A program made the position numbers and the translations under genes. From NCBI GenBank assembly GCA_003260075.1, contig QLIY01000688.1, positions 1-64,000 on the forward strand: DNA of 64,000 nucleotides, in the 5' to 3' direction. Every line of letters begins with the position of its first letter. The first letter of the stretch is position 1. Below the pieces are notes generated by a model. That model did not search any database. It was given only the letters and a program-made list of their open reading frames with translations, and was not told where the DNA came from. This document shows positions 37,901-46,319 of the stretch, piece after piece. Source of the stretch: Phallusia mammillata. Lineage: Eukaryota; Chordata; Ascidiacea; Phlebobranchia; Ascidiidae.

Positions 37901-40900
37901 CCTGATCCACGGATGTTCAACAAATGATTCCGGTTGCGTTTATAAACATATATTATGTCTACGGATATCAACTTCACCCTAAAAATATGGTATCTAAGTA
38001 TAGCCATATACACTGTGTACTGTTTTACAATTCACAACAGTCACTGTAACTTTTTATATGGATCCTTTTTGCAGATCAAGGTAGCACTGTTACATTACAT
38101 GCTCGAACTGACATCTATGATGGAGATGAAGGAAATAACCAACACTAGTGACACACGACTTGCTGTTTCCAGGATTATAACTTGGACCACGGAACCAAAA
38201 AGTCACGATGTTAGAAGGGTAAGTTAGTTTGTTGTTGAGTAAAATTGCTTTTAGTTGCTTACGAACGTGGGACATTTTTTCCTGCTTTAGAGTGCTTATA
38301 TCATAGGAAACTTTGGATATGTGGAAACCACTCGTTTATGCCTATTGCGTCCAAATGTATAAATATTGGTAAATATTTCTTGTTAGCTTGTGTACGCGTT
38401 TTAGTGCAGAAATCTAAAAAAGGGCGAGCTAATATAGTAAACTCGTTTGGACCAAAAAATTGTCCAGACTAGGCGAAGAAGCAGATTAACTGATGTTGAT
38501 TAGTTCAAGCCTTACCACATTTCAAACCATTTACACCGAACACATGTACTTTTAAAGTGTTTTATCAGAAATGCCTACAAAATCGTGAATACCCACTAAA
38601 ATGTTTTTGTGAACATTGGTAGGTTGCCGAATCGCTTGTGGTTGCTCTCTTCGATTTGAACGCTTCCGTCTTCACAATGATGATCCGTGTTCTGCCGAAA
38701 ACCTTCCAAGACGGCGCGATGAAGGTCTTACATCAGCATATGAAACTCAATGGAAATGATAACGTAAGTCTTACTGTGTTGTAATATGTTTTACGTGACA
38801 TTGTTGATATATTGCTTTTGACCTAAAATCGGATCGTTTTTCCTTGAGGTACATTTTTAAAAACGTAATAAATAACTGGCTGGTTTAAGACTAGCACTGC
38901 TTTACCTCACTTACATATAGTTTGCGGGATGCTTTTAAATATTAGTTTACATACTACAAAATGTGAAACCTTTATATCTGTCTTTTTGTTAACTTACACA
39001 TTTAGTTTACACACTACTGAATGGAAAACCTTCATGGGAATTTTGTCCCTTTGTAAACCTCATATTTTGTCCCTATACGAAGGTTCGGTAGTTTCGTTCC
39101 TGTTGTACAGTAGCACGTTCTTTTGGTTGCTGTTAATATGAACTTCCATCTACACGGCTTTGTGTTGAAAATCTACTACAGTTAAAAAGCAGTTGTTTGG
39201 CTGGTATTGCGTTCAACCTTTTTCGCCTTTACTAAAACCACCATTATTGATTCCCCCACAGAGCACTCACGGTGACGGATCAGCTGGTCACGTGATAGGG
39301 AGGGCCGCGGTATCACCGACCCGGAAAGTGGTTTCACCTCGAGGAAGCGTAGGCACCATTGATCTCATGTCACCCAGGTGGGTTCGAATGGACCATAGCG
39401 AGTAAAACGAGTATAACATGATTTGTGTGAAGCAATTTACTTTTATGCATCTGTAAAGCCTAAAACTTCGGCCTTGTTAGCGTTTTTCGATGCAAATTTG
39501 AGTCGACCGCTTAGCCATTTCTCAAGCTCAATTCTCATATTTACCCAAAGATTAAGGAGCCAAGATACTTTCATGCATCTGTAATTCCCACATTAGCCAA
39601 GCTGACGTTTTCTCTGGAAATTTAAGTTGACGACTTTGACACTTGTCCTGCTCATTTCTAACCTTTAGCCAAAGATTAGGGAGCCAATGTCGTTGCCAGA
39701 CTACTTGCCTTTTTAGTGTGTTTGTGGTTAACCAGCAAATTTTAAACACCGCAAATGGGGCACCTGTCTCCGCTAATATCCTTGGGTAGGCAAGATACAA
39801 CATATCTACCATTTCCTACATGGTTAAATTGAAACTGTTCTTACTGCTAAGTTTGTTTGTTCAAACGGATACCATGTCCTGATTGAGATACCACGTTCAA
39901 AGTTAAACACGCAAGGATACACATAAACCTGTTTTGAACGGACTATCTTTTTGTGTGAATTCTCGGGCCTAAAAAGTGACATACCTCTGCCTTACAGGGC
40001 TAGCATCGACTCGGAGAACATGAACAAAGATGAGATTGCTGAAAACTTTCGTGATATCACAGCCAGCATACAAAAACTGAGGCTGGACAGCAGCGCTGAC
40101 CTGAGTGATATGATGAAGGTGGATAAAATTTTCCAATGAATCTAGCTATTATAACCACTATTATAATTTGCCCAGCCATGTGCATGGGAATTGTGCTTGA
40201 TATGATACGGTACCGAAACCTCAGTTAAACCGGATTTAGTTATTTCGGATCTTCGGCTAATTCGGACAAATTGTTTGGTCCAGTTGGGTCCATATTAACC
40301 GAGGTTTTTTGTGTATTGTAACCGAAAGTGCTTTTCAAACCATAAATTGTGTTCCTGATACTAATTGTGTAGTTCTGTGCAAAGTTGTGTATTTGAACTT
40401 GTGGGATTTTGATTTAAACTTCAACCTGAACTTGGGTATTTTGCAGCAAAACCAAATCCTCTCTCCTACAAGAGGAGGAAACGGCTCCTCCCCACTCTTC
40501 TCTCCTCCTCCTTTGCAACAACTGCAAAACGCACCCAAGGTAACCAAAATTGCCTCACTTTTGCTTTATGCTCTGCCTGTCATGTCCAACCTGTATACTT
40601 GACTACAGATCAATATATCAATCACCTTAATTTTATATCCTTAAATCTGAAAAGGCACAAACAATTTGCTTTTATATCCTGCACTGCTAACTACAAAATC
40701 AACGAAGAACTTTTGGGAAGAATACTTTTGTATGAAAACTTGTAATTTTGATAAAACGACTTACTTTGTCGCAACGTCGTTTAAACACTTTTTTTCATTA
40801 TCATATAAGTTATACCATGCAGAATTAGATGGAACCAGAAACCTTCAAAATACAAAATTCCTAAATCAAATTGTTTGTGTCTTTTTAGATGACTCCAAAC

Positions 40901-43762
40901 AGAAACAACAAATACAATCCCACACAGTATTCCGACGTCAACAACTTTCCTCATTTCAACAAGGATGCGCTTTTTGACGAAGATGACGGTTTCGCTGATG
41001 GTTAGTGTAGATTTTTTGAATTCCAATCAATATGCACTATCCAGGAATTAGTTAAGGACTTACAACACATACTTTGATAAAAAAAAAACAGAACCGCCTG
41101 AGACCTTCTGTACATTGAATATCTTTTTAATTGCTAGCATTTCACCAATCGCCAATGTTTTCGAAAGGGCGAAATGCCGGAAAATCTAGATTTTTCTAGC
41201 CTACCACTTGCCACATGGGAATGCTTGGTGACTGGCTGATTCGGTATATCGCTTTCAATTGGCCTGGTGATGTGATTTGTGCAGGAGTATGCTGTGATTG
41301 CTGGTCTGCATAGACGCTTCAGGGCTGATCCCAGTTATGAATTTATGCTCATTGTTATAAAGATGACAATGTGTGATCCATAGATTTCCGTCTTATACGT
41401 CTTCACCAATGCATCTGTTATTTAATAGGAATTATGAACTTATTTGCTTCTGTAATTGACTCATGAGTAGCATCTGCACCCGTATACATTACACCTTAAT
41501 TGTTCACGCCAAAAACGTTTCCAATACGTTTCAATAGAAATCTCCCTCTCAGAGCCTGACAGCAACGTCGGGGAGGTGGCAAAGGCGCTCTCTAGTGGCA
41601 ACAACAAGCAGAGGGCACTGGACGACCTTTCAAGGGCTCTCAGGTGCAGCGATGCCATGGAAGGAATAGCTGCTTCCCAGCAAGTTATCCAATGGGATCT
41701 ACACTTCAACAGCGTTCTCTCGGGAGTCTTGGAGATACTCAGAACAGGCGACGTATGTAACCTTGTATTTTGGTTGTTAACTATTTGCTATTCCGAACTT
41801 GACTGGTTTGAGGATAGAACTATTTTTGTTTGTGATCTAGTCTCAAAACTCATGTGATCTTGTCTCCAAACTCATGTGATCTAGTCTCAAAACTCGTCTG
41901 CTCTAGTCCTAAAGCTCATGTGAACAAGTCCCAAAACATATGGAAACTAGTCCCCAAACTCATGTGATTTTGTCCCCAAACTCATGTGATCTAGTCCTAA
42001 AGCTCATGTGATCTAGTCCCAAAGCACATGTGATCTAGTCTCAAAACTTATGTAATCTAGTCCTAAAGCTCATGTGATCTAATCCCCAAACTCATGTGAT
42101 CTAGTCCAAAACTCACGTGATCTAGTCCCAAAACTCACGTTTTCGTTGTGTATTTTAGACTGTAGTAATTCATATGTGACACAGTACAAAAATATAGCTA
42201 CACAATTGTGCGCATTTTGTGTGTCATGCAATCAGCCTCAAACAACCGAATTTTGTTACACAGTCTGAAATCCGAATCAGTTCCCTTGCTGTTCTGCGTG
42301 AGATGCTCCGATACCTCTCTAACCGATTCAAGAGTTTTGCCGAAATCACCATCATTCATGTACTGGAGGCACACAAGGACGATACGAACAAGGTAAGCGT
42401 CTCTCTTTGGCTTTTATAATCACTAAGATCCGAACTGGCATCAGACTTTCCCCAAATTTTTTTAAAAAAATTAAAAATAGTAGAAATCGATCAGCGACTG
42501 AGGTATTTCTCGAAACACATTTAGTTTTTTGGGATTCAGTTTCCTGAATTTACCCCCAAACGAAGTGGTAATATTTGATTGTAGACAAAATATATATTTA
42601 TTCCCACGCCCAATTTCTCCATTTTAGCCATGTTGGCGTTCAGACGCCACGCTTTGCTTGAAAACTCATGATTAATATGGGGGGTGCATGCAGACTTGCA
42701 GTGGAGTAATATGTAAGCTGTATTGTCAGTATAGTGCTATACAAACTATGTACGTATTCCTCATGTGAAGTAAGTAAGCCCGCATCCACAGGTCGTTAAA
42801 GCAGCAGAGGAAACCGCCAGTGCTCTGTGCTCAACCCTTCCGCCGATCCTCTGTGTTAAAGTTCTCAGTCCTCTTACAACCTCGGTGGGCAGCGAGGGCA
42901 CCCATGCGTGTCTGCGCATGCTCACTGGTGCCGTCAACCGGTGCTCGGCGGACGAACTCAACTCGCAACTGGTCGCCAGCATGGTACCTGGCGTACTGAA
43001 AGTAAGTGACTTAGCTTATAGTGACGTCTCAAGAGCCGTTGAAGAGCGTTAAGCTACTGGTGACGTCAAGAAAGCCAAAAACTTTAAGCTACTAGTGACG
43101 TCACGAGAGACAAAAAAGTTAAGATACTAGTGACGTCACGAAAGCCAAAAACTTTAAGCTACTAGTGATGTCACGAAAGCCAAAAACTTTAAGCTATTAG
43201 TGACGCCAGAGAGACCACAAACGTTAAGCTACCACTGACGTCTAGACGAAAAGCGTTAAGCTACTGGTGATGTTTTTAAGCAATTATAACAAGTTTAAAT
43301 GAGCTGTTCTCAACCGAAGGTAGATTTGTCTCCAAAATTTTGATAGGCTTTCGATTCAAAATTGAGTGAAACATTTTGTGTGCAGTGTTACGACAACACG
43401 GAGAGTGGCATCAGAAAAGCTGCGGTGTTCTGTCTTGTAGCTTTGCATCGGGTGATTGGCGACGAGGAATTGAAAACACATCTGTCTTCACTGTCCGGGC
43501 CGAAGGTACGTACAAGACGCACAGATAGCTTGTATTGGAGTCTGTGAACAAAAGTCCGTCCATCCAAAAATTATTGCAGACATTTAACAACCAACTTAGT
43601 CACCCATTTGACCTAAAACAGAGCTTGTTACAGTCAAAAAATCTCGTCCCACTCAAATTTTCACGTTTTTAACAAAACATTGTTATTGTATTTCAGAAAC
43701 GATTGCTGCAACTTTACATTGAGCGTTCACAAGCTAACGGTCCTCGACACACTGACGTCTGA
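12413..43762 (+). CDS. CLASP: CLASP, microtubule plus-end tracking protein; complete gene, 43 coding exons
   Basis: CLASPs bind microtubules and EB proteins to promote rescue and to stabilise cortical and spindle microtubules. I assembled 43 coding exons with GT-AG joins; the total is 5484 nt (1827 residues plus stop) and every phase agrees. The product follows vertebrate CLASP1 throughout. It has a first TOG region (about residues 1-233), linker, second TOG (312-555), Ser/Arg-rich linker with two SRIP motifs that fit EB-binding SxIP (556-1195), third TOG (1196-1439), a second linker, and a C-terminal CLASP domain (1587-1827). The larger size than vertebrate CLASP1 (about 1538) comes mainly from exons 22 and 25. 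Start: ATG at 12413 in exon 1 (12413-12451). Exon coordinates are in the sub-entries. Introns hold many MITEs and several poly-C joins. Confidence 0.93.
12684..13122. mobile_element. Palindromic MITE in CLASP intron 1
   Basis: Ends TAGTGATGGGACGGGTACCCG and TATCGTCCCATCACTA, flanked by exact 8-bp duplications atttctac at 12676-12683 and 13123-13130. The interior repeats ggtactcggtatcga in both orientations, so much of the element can fold on itself. A related copy is at 47551-47960. hAT-type by target length; non-coding. Confidence 0.88.
13789..14022. mobile_element. MITE, CCAGTCTGCAGA family, perfect target duplication
   Basis: Exact 12-bp inverted ends (CCAGTCTGCAGA / TCTGCAGACTGG) and exact 8-bp duplications catcacag at 13781-13788 and 14023-14030. 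The interior is unusually GC-rich for the region, with cgtgca/tgcacg words. A sister copy lies at 54688-54923 in the opposite relative order of internal words. Confidence 0.9.
17263..17511. repeat. Duplication across a C(10) tract in a CLASP intron
   Basis: Sequence 17263-17362 recurs at 17373-17511 after ten C residues (17363-17372). The second copy carries about 40 extra bases (ggactatttaattt... through aacattaa), the kind of indel expected between alleles. Confidence 0.8.
17944..18923 (+). CDS. CLASP: CLASP exons 8-9, linker between TOG regions
   Basis: Exons: 17944-18090 and 18837-18923, both entered in phase 1. They encode residues 234-311, a low-complexity Ser/Thr/Arg-rich linker (SLASSTGSFDSADSPSSAG, TRSSSSQPRRSVATAQP). 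This corresponds to the variable stretch between the first and second TOG regions in vertebrate CLASP, where sequence conservation is weak. Support is from splice signals and the unbroken frame rather than residue matches. Confidence 0.8.
18340..18563. repeat. Duplication across a C(10) tract in a CLASP intron
   Basis: The stretch tagataaatctaaatagg... up to ttgtactac before the C tract (18446-18455) is repeated directly after it with two small differences (a TA repeat length change, gccattg versus gacattg). Confidence 0.8.
19290..19445. mobile_element. Fragment of GGTCGGCAACC-family MITE
   Basis: Begins aggggtcggcaacctttttcc and contains gtggaccggcc, tatttagcaatt and aatgcataaatta, matching the reverse orientation of the element at 2969-3262. 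The far terminus is missing, so it is a truncated copy. Confidence 0.65.
19516..24943 (+). CDS. CLASP: CLASP exons 10-15, second TOG region
   Basis: Exons: 19516-19667, 20233-20378, 21301-21436, 23195-23325, 24371-24448, 24855-24943. They encode residues 312-555. Diagnostic matches to vertebrate CLASP include RIFSARDLSEQISKIRATLS, KDLRSQVVKETCVTIG, LPTLFTLIANSAKIM, HTHSPKIVPIVITYCASK and INDADAETREEGRKAWCGLH. The RxxxRxEGR-like helix typical of TOG arrays is intact. Exon 11 has a weak polypyrimidine tract (attgttaag) but the homology is unambiguous. The 1.76-kb intron before exon 13 shows no second gene. Confidence 0.92.
20570..20665. repeat. Short inverted-repeat element, GCTGCAGACAGTG family
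   Basis: A left arm aagttgcagatggtgcacactg faces a right arm cacactgtctgcagcttcc. Related, longer versions are at 57465-57820 in cullin-1 (aagctgcagacagtgtacactg / gtgcactgtctgcagctaactt). A MITE family with no protein; target duplications were not resolved. Confidence 0.5.
20815..21021. mobile_element. hAT-type MITE, CAGTGGTTCTTAACC family
   Basis: Ends CAGTGGTTCTTAACC and GGTTAAGAACCCCTG, with exact 8-bp duplications ctttagag at 20807-20814 and 21022-21029. Internal text has tandem caccccctttcaaatcac words. It lies in the intron between CLASP exons 11 and 12. Confidence 0.9.
21520..21660. repeat. Interspersed AACTGGGATCA repeat ending at a C(10) tract
   Basis: Words ataactgggatca, gatcactgcacactcatatataaatc and cctagta-like ends recur at 41310-41360 and 63735-63815, so this is a dispersed repeat. 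The C tract (21651-21660) is an assembly-like join, but here only a 12-base word (agatactgacga) recurs, near 21944. Confidence 0.5.
24517..24680. repeat. Short element with TTAATCCGGA-type inverted ends
   Basis: Contains taaaccttaatccagacc and its inverted form gatccggattaacc. Similar pieces occur at 26328-26411, about 38430-38500 and 40214-40305. The end sequence (AACCTCGGTTAATCCGGA-like) is reminiscent of pogo/Tigger termini. Probably small MITEs. Confidence 0.45.
25113..25281. mobile_element. hAT-type MITE, CAGTGGTTCCCAACC family
   Basis: Left end CAGTGGTTCCCAACC, right end GGTGGGAAACCAATG, exact 8-bp duplications acttagca at 25105-25112 and 25282-25289. It lies between CLASP exons 15 and 16. 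Another left end of this family is at 47283. Confidence 0.88.
25322..27918 (+). CDS. CLASP: CLASP exons 16-21, start of Ser/Arg-rich linker
   Basis: Exons: 25322-25376, 25483-25544, 25960-26085, 26571-26702, 27341-27379, 27814-27918; all but exon 17 (phase 2) are entered in phase 1. They encode about residues 556-728. The word RSRSDIDPAAAQRSKMKA corresponds to the conserved LQRSRSDIDVNAA segment of vertebrate CLASP, and exon 21 (RGRKTERPAVSQ) to its NRGRSRAKVVSQ. Exon 19 was placed by its phase-compatible acceptor ggctcag; the closer acceptor at 26633 would hit a stop. Exon 20 is a 39-base microexon (13 codons) that is phase-symmetric and may be optional. Confidence 0.8.
26328..26411. mobile_element. 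84-bp inverted-repeat element, pogo-like ends
   Basis: gtaaaccttggttaattcat faces gaattaaccaaggtttact, giving about 20-bp inverted ends around a short centre, next to TA dinucleotides. It resembles a minimal pogo/Tigger-type MITE. Intron between CLASP exons 18 and 19. Confidence 0.6.
27914..28036. repeat. Duplication across a C(11) tract beginning inside exon 21
   Basis: The last five bases of CLASP exon 21 and its donor (acaac|gtaagac...) plus about 40 intron bases recur directly after the C tract (27979-27989). The second donor has no exon before it, so it is a spurious splice site created by the false duplication. Confidence 0.85.
28523..29050 (+). CDS. CLASP: CLASP exon 22, long 176-residue cassette exon
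   Basis: An open 528-base exon between ctttaaag and CAAA|gtatga, phase 1 in and phase 1 out, so it can be included or skipped without frame change. Joining exon 21 directly to exon 23 gives SQ-PGSRSNSPG, which matches vertebrate CLASP (SQSQPGSRSSSPG); this suggests exon 22 is an insertion. The encoded segment is Ser/Pro-rich with basic patches (SLPRRGKKSAPGK, SHSLPRAKRK) and an acidic aromatic middle (SIYYPDFGFGENLLTNDDTY). I recognise no domain. It is expected to be disordered and to lengthen the EB/microtubule-binding linker. Confidence 0.7.
30345..31740 (+). CDS. CLASP: CLASP exons 23-24, first SxIP motif
   Basis: Exons: 30345-30464 and 31540-31740. Exon 23 begins with PGSRSNSPG, the landmark shared with vertebrate CLASP. 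Exon 24 carries TRRSRIPVSNSRTGSR, an SRIP motif in a basic Ser-rich context that fits the SxIP consensus for EB1 binding. It is followed by a near-repeat of GSRVGS/GSRAGS units (coding minisatellite). Both exons are phase-symmetric (1-1). Confidence 0.85.
30751..31048. repeat. Duplication across a C(12) tract in a CLASP intron
   Basis: About 143 bases (aacatttctgaaatcaagtc... to gtaatcaaa) before the C tract at 30894-30905 recur after it with a few substitutions (aaaaaatggc versus acaaaaagcc). Consistent with two alleles placed in series. Confidence 0.85.
32074..32210. ncRNA. Hammerhead-ribozyme-like core in a 48-bp inverted repeat
   Basis: Left arm 32074-32121 and right arm 32163-32210 are complementary with one G-to-A difference. 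Between them lie gta, CTGATGA (32125-32131), T, a hairpin GACAA-CAGAGA-TTGTC, GAAAC (32149-32153) and GTC, then tac. The order CUGAUGA - stem II - GAAA - short stem III - UC with a long stem I is that of a type I hammerhead, as known in Penelope-like elements and retrozymes. Stem III would be two base pairs without a loop, and one extra U precedes stem II, so activity is doubtful. It lies in the intron between CLASP exons 24 and 25, same strand. Confidence 0.5.
32322..32573 (+). CDS. CLASP: CLASP exon 25, probable Arg/Ser-rich exon
   Basis: Phase-compatible open exon between gtgaaacag and AGAG|gtaccg, 252 bases, symmetric phase 1-1. The product begins VCTPSPRRRMSLPSAPATP and contains HKRRHHSSSTYP and TPRRSRRYSSCSS, typical of the basic CLASP linker, then loses that bias in the last 35 residues. 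The acceptor has a weak pyrimidine tract, so an optional or rarely used exon is possible, and an earlier donor cannot be excluded. Confidence 0.55.
33004..34085 (+). CDS. CLASP: CLASP exons 26-27, second SxIP motif
   Basis: Exons: 33004-33096 (donor gtttgt) and 33991-34085. Exon 26 encodes PPSRIPRSEPLSRTRSR, an SRIP motif in a context close to vertebrate CLASP (SRIPRPSMSQG), and ends SSRDSSPG. Exon 27 encodes NHGVPPMRVLPKGREGEQAL, matching the segment NAMRVLSTSTDLEAAVADAL that precedes the third TOG in vertebrates, and leaves the frame in phase 0. Confidence 0.88.
34471..34652. repeat. Duplication across a C(11-12) tract in a CLASP intron
   Basis: catctctgtatgattattg... to gtgtctaaaaaa precedes the C tract (34556-34566) and recurs after it with two or three substitutions (acgggcatc versus ccgggtatc). 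Confidence 0.85.
34768..38763 (+). CDS. CLASP: CLASP exons 28-34, third TOG region
   Basis: Exons: 34768-34880, 35259-35396, 35541-35604, 36683-36846, 36954-37032, 38075-38218, 38623-38763. Exon 28 encodes the acidic GYAMSDNDDDMSDTSSVCSDRSS segment; the rest is the TOG array. Landmarks are CQSGLWTERKEGLKSLHSLV, FNRMFADPNGK, WLYVLLTQLLKKMGADLLGS, FNILSRYIVDQTQKPSLK, TRLAVSRIITWTTEPKSHDV and RVLPKTFQDGAMKVLHQHM, nearly identical to vertebrate CLASP. This is the best conserved part of the protein here. A truncated extra copy of exon 33 lies at 37551-37626 and is an assembly duplicate. Confidence 0.93.
37551..37626 (+). pseudogene. CLASP: Truncated duplicate of CLASP exon 33 (assembly artefact)
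   Basis: The 3' half of exon 33 (TSDTRLAVSRIITWTTEPK...) plus its donor appears here directly after a C(11) tract, without acceptor or 5' half. The true exon is 38075-38218. The whole block 37347-38385 reads A-B-A-B: A (37347-37539), B (37551-37789), a second C tract, A again (37801-37986), intervening sequence with the exon 5' half, B again (38142-38385). The copies differ at a few sites. Splicing this copy in would break the protein. Confidence 0.88.
39262..41000 (+). CDS. CLASP: CLASP exons 35-38, second linker
   Basis: Exons: 39262-39377, 39998-40118, 40447-40539, 40889-41000. They encode residues 1440-1586. Exon 36 has SENMNKDEIAENFRDITASIQKL, matching TENLNSEEIYSSLRGVTEAIEKF. Exon 38 has YNPTQYSDVNN...KDALFDEDD, matching YNPYPYSDAINTYDKTALKEAVFDDD. 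Exons 35 and 37 are Ser/Pro-rich and poorly conserved, with SPTRKVVSPRGS repeats that could be GSK3/CDK-type phosphorylation sites, as described for CLASP linkers. Inference by motif only. Confidence 0.88.
41553..43762 (+). CDS. CLASP: CLASP exons 39-43, C-terminal domain and stop
   Basis: Exons: 41553-41752, 42264-42392, 42792-43001, 43386-43505, 43697-43762. They encode residues 1587-1827, the domain that in vertebrates binds CLIP-170, CENP-E and cortical partners. Landmarks: ISSLAVLREMLRYLSNRFKSFAEITIIHVLEAHKD, VVKAAEETASALCSTL, and CYDNTESGIRKAAVFCLVALHRVIGDEELKTHL. The final exon encodes KRLLQLYIERSQANGPRHTDV and stops at TGA. Codon usage here is more GC-rich than upstream exons. Confidence 0.93.
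41835..42145. repeat. Minisatellite of ~21-bp units in CLASP intron 39
   Basis: About 14 imperfect copies of ctcatgtgatctagtcccaaa run head to tail. Differences are mostly C/T and A/G changes plus one-base length changes. Confidence 0.9.
43014..43275. repeat. Tandem repeat of ~33-bp units rich in TGACGTCA
   Basis: Seven or so imperfect copies of a unit containing aagctactagtgacgtcacgaaagcc lie in the intron before CLASP exon 42. Most copies carry TGACGTC or the full CRE/ATF palindrome TGACGTCA. Confidence 0.85.
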
Positions 43763-45597
43763 CAACGATAGAAACTGAAAACAACAAACAAACAATCGTC
43801 TGCCGTAGTCCCCATGGCAACCGTTTCCATGTCCGAGTCACCATTACATAACTCACTTGCTTTTTGCAGGCACTCCTTTCCCGTTTTGAGAGGAAAATCT
43901 TCAAAGTGATGAATACATTGTAAAATCAACTTCTAGTGGTCAAAAATGCTGAGTTTGTTGTTCTTGCAAGACAAGTTAACCTTGGAAGGCTTTCAACCGG
44001 TGTATTCCCCTTTTTTATCGACTTGTCCTTTTTTGTTGTGTCAGGGGAGTGCCCCTTTTCGCTGGTGGTGACGTCACAGTGATGTCACGTCACGCAAACT
44101 TCAACATAAGCATTTCTGGACCTGGCCACGTTGTACTACTTTCGCCCCGCTCGCTAAATCAAGTCCTTTTTCGGTCAGCTGCTCAGCAAGATAGCACTTC
44201 TTCTCTCCATACAATATGACTTTTCATATTAATCAGCGTACAGCTTCTGTCATTCAGTATTCAGGAATGTCCTCTCTAGCGCATGCGCTCTTGCCATCAC
44301 CGCTTTTGACGTCATACACGCGTGACGTCATTGTCGCTTGGTGGAGTGCAAGAAAACGTTAACAAAGTTTTGTTTCTCTGCTTGCCTGGTGCACCGACCT
44401 GTATTTTTCCACCTATGTTTTTCGCTTCCCAACTTTACACGCGGGAAAAAAGTGTTTCCGAAAAAAAATACAAACGATATATATGTGTGTTTTGTGTATA
44501 AGCGCGGTTGTTTACGGAACCCAGTGTTTCCCATTTGTTTGTGGCCAAACGATTTTACCCAATACGACGTCTGCTCCAAGCTGTGGACAAGGTGCTCCCC
44601 TCACTAACACACAAAAGTTTTACTGAAATAAAGTTGTTGCAATTTGCGAAATTTATACGGGTTTCCTTGCATATGTTTAGCGCTGTGAAAAAAAAATACG
44701 AAACCATCTTGCAACGATTTTTCTGTGTTTTGCCCCTTCTGTCCTGTCGTTATTGATTTTTATTTTGTTTCCCGTCGTCTGCTTCAAAATAAACAAAGCG
44801 GAAATAAAATGGTCGCCTGAACCGATGTCATCACAACAAAACACTTTTGAGTTGAATTGTTAAGTATTGTACTTCGCTCGCAAAAATAAGTGCTTTGACA
44901 ATAGCACTAAATATACCAAGACTAAAAAGAATTTTGTAAGCCTTGTTAATGTAGGCGAAATATTAAGCCATTTTAGTAGGCAGGTATAATTATTTTGCAA
45001 TCCAAACAATTCTTCACAACTTAAAAACGACTAAAAGTTGTTTACTATGCATAATTAACCCTTGGGAATGCATGATGTGTCCTGTGAGTTATTTAGGAAC
45101 AAAATTTAAATTTCAACCGTATTTAACGCTCGTTTGCAACTGAACAGTTTCCAAGCACTGGCAACTATAGAGATAATGTTTGTACACGTACCCTACTTCA
45201 AATACGTACAAAATCTGAAGGAATTTACTTGACCAAGGTACTTCTAGATCAAGTATAGTGCAAACACGCACGCACTCCATTGATTCTTGAGAAAGTTACC
45301 AAGTAACAGCTATGGCTTTCCACTCAAGAAGATTCCCTTTTGACGCTACTCAATTAACCCAATGGGCTTGTTTCCTGAAAGTTTGCTGTAAGTGCTAGGC
45401 CCAGACTGGCCACTGCTTGCCTTTATTCCAACTGTTTTATTCTGCTCAGTGAACTGGTAGCCTATGCACTAGGTTTAGCAAGTTACACCATGGTGAAAAA
45501 TAGGCTGTATGTCATGTGCTGTGTAAAAGGTAACAAATTCTTTCAAAACTTGTTGTTGTTCTAAAAAATGTTATTACTGTGTGTCTTTGCCATGTAG
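43763..45597 (+). other. CLASP 3' UTR and downstream DNA
   Basis: After the stop codon, polyadenylation signals AATAAA appear at 44627-44632, 44788-44793 and 44803-44808. TGACGTCA-type palindromes occur again near 44068, 44307 and 44323. No protein-coding exon is supported. Confidence 0.55.
44627..44632 (+). terminator. CLASP: Candidate CLASP polyadenylation signal
   Basis: First canonical AATAAA after the stop codon, about 865 bases downstream, with two more canonical hexamers within 180 bases. Which is used is not decidable here. Confidence 0.5.
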
Positions 45598-45651
45598 GTC
45601 TCAACGAATGACCGCAGAAATGGCCAAAATAATACGACTGAGCCGCATAAG
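45598..45651 (+). other. Orphan exon-like 54-base open segment
   Basis: An 18-codon open stretch (VSTNDRRNGQNNTTEPHK) is bounded by tttgccatgtag and AAG|gtaaga, both good splice signals. It matches no CLASP C-terminus I know and has no obvious partner exon. It may be a non-coding or UTR exon, an alternative CLASP 3' exon, or chance. Confidence 0.2.
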
Positions 45652-46319
45652 GTAAGATTTTCTAATTTATTTTTATGCATTCAAATGGACGCCATATAGG
45701 TGGCCTTAATTTGATCCGTTTTTGCTGTATGCACGCAAAAATACATCTTAAGCAGCTATTAAATTCGTAATACAACGGTTAAGTTGTTCCTTATGGGTCA
45801 GTGCGATTCAGGTACATTCCAAAAAGTTTCAAACCAAAACCACACTAGCTTATATTGCAGCAAAACCCAATTAAAACGGTTTGAAACGTATATACGTTGG
45901 CCAAACCTTTGGGATTTGGCATAAATTCGATGCCGTATTTCATATAAAAGGTCGCTATTATGTCATTACTTTTACAACGGGAGTTTTAATCTTGGTTACT
46001 GGGAGGTTATAGGCTACTGACAGACAAAAGTCGTTTTTAAAAGTGTTGAGTGTACATGGTTACCTTTTTCTGGTTTAAATCAACCGATGCATGCTGTCAT
46101 GAAATCGATCAGATTTTCCGCATACTCGAACGGAACAAGAGGTCGAGATGCCAAAATGCTACAAATAAACGCCGCTCTTTAAATTCATGTTTAAGCGTGC
46201 CAAATGATTTGGACGGACGGCGGCCACGGGGTGATCTGTTTTGATTTGTGCAGAAAAAAAAAATTGTCGCAATGAACTCCATGACTGATTGAACCTGTCA
46301 AAGTCATTGATCATGCAAA

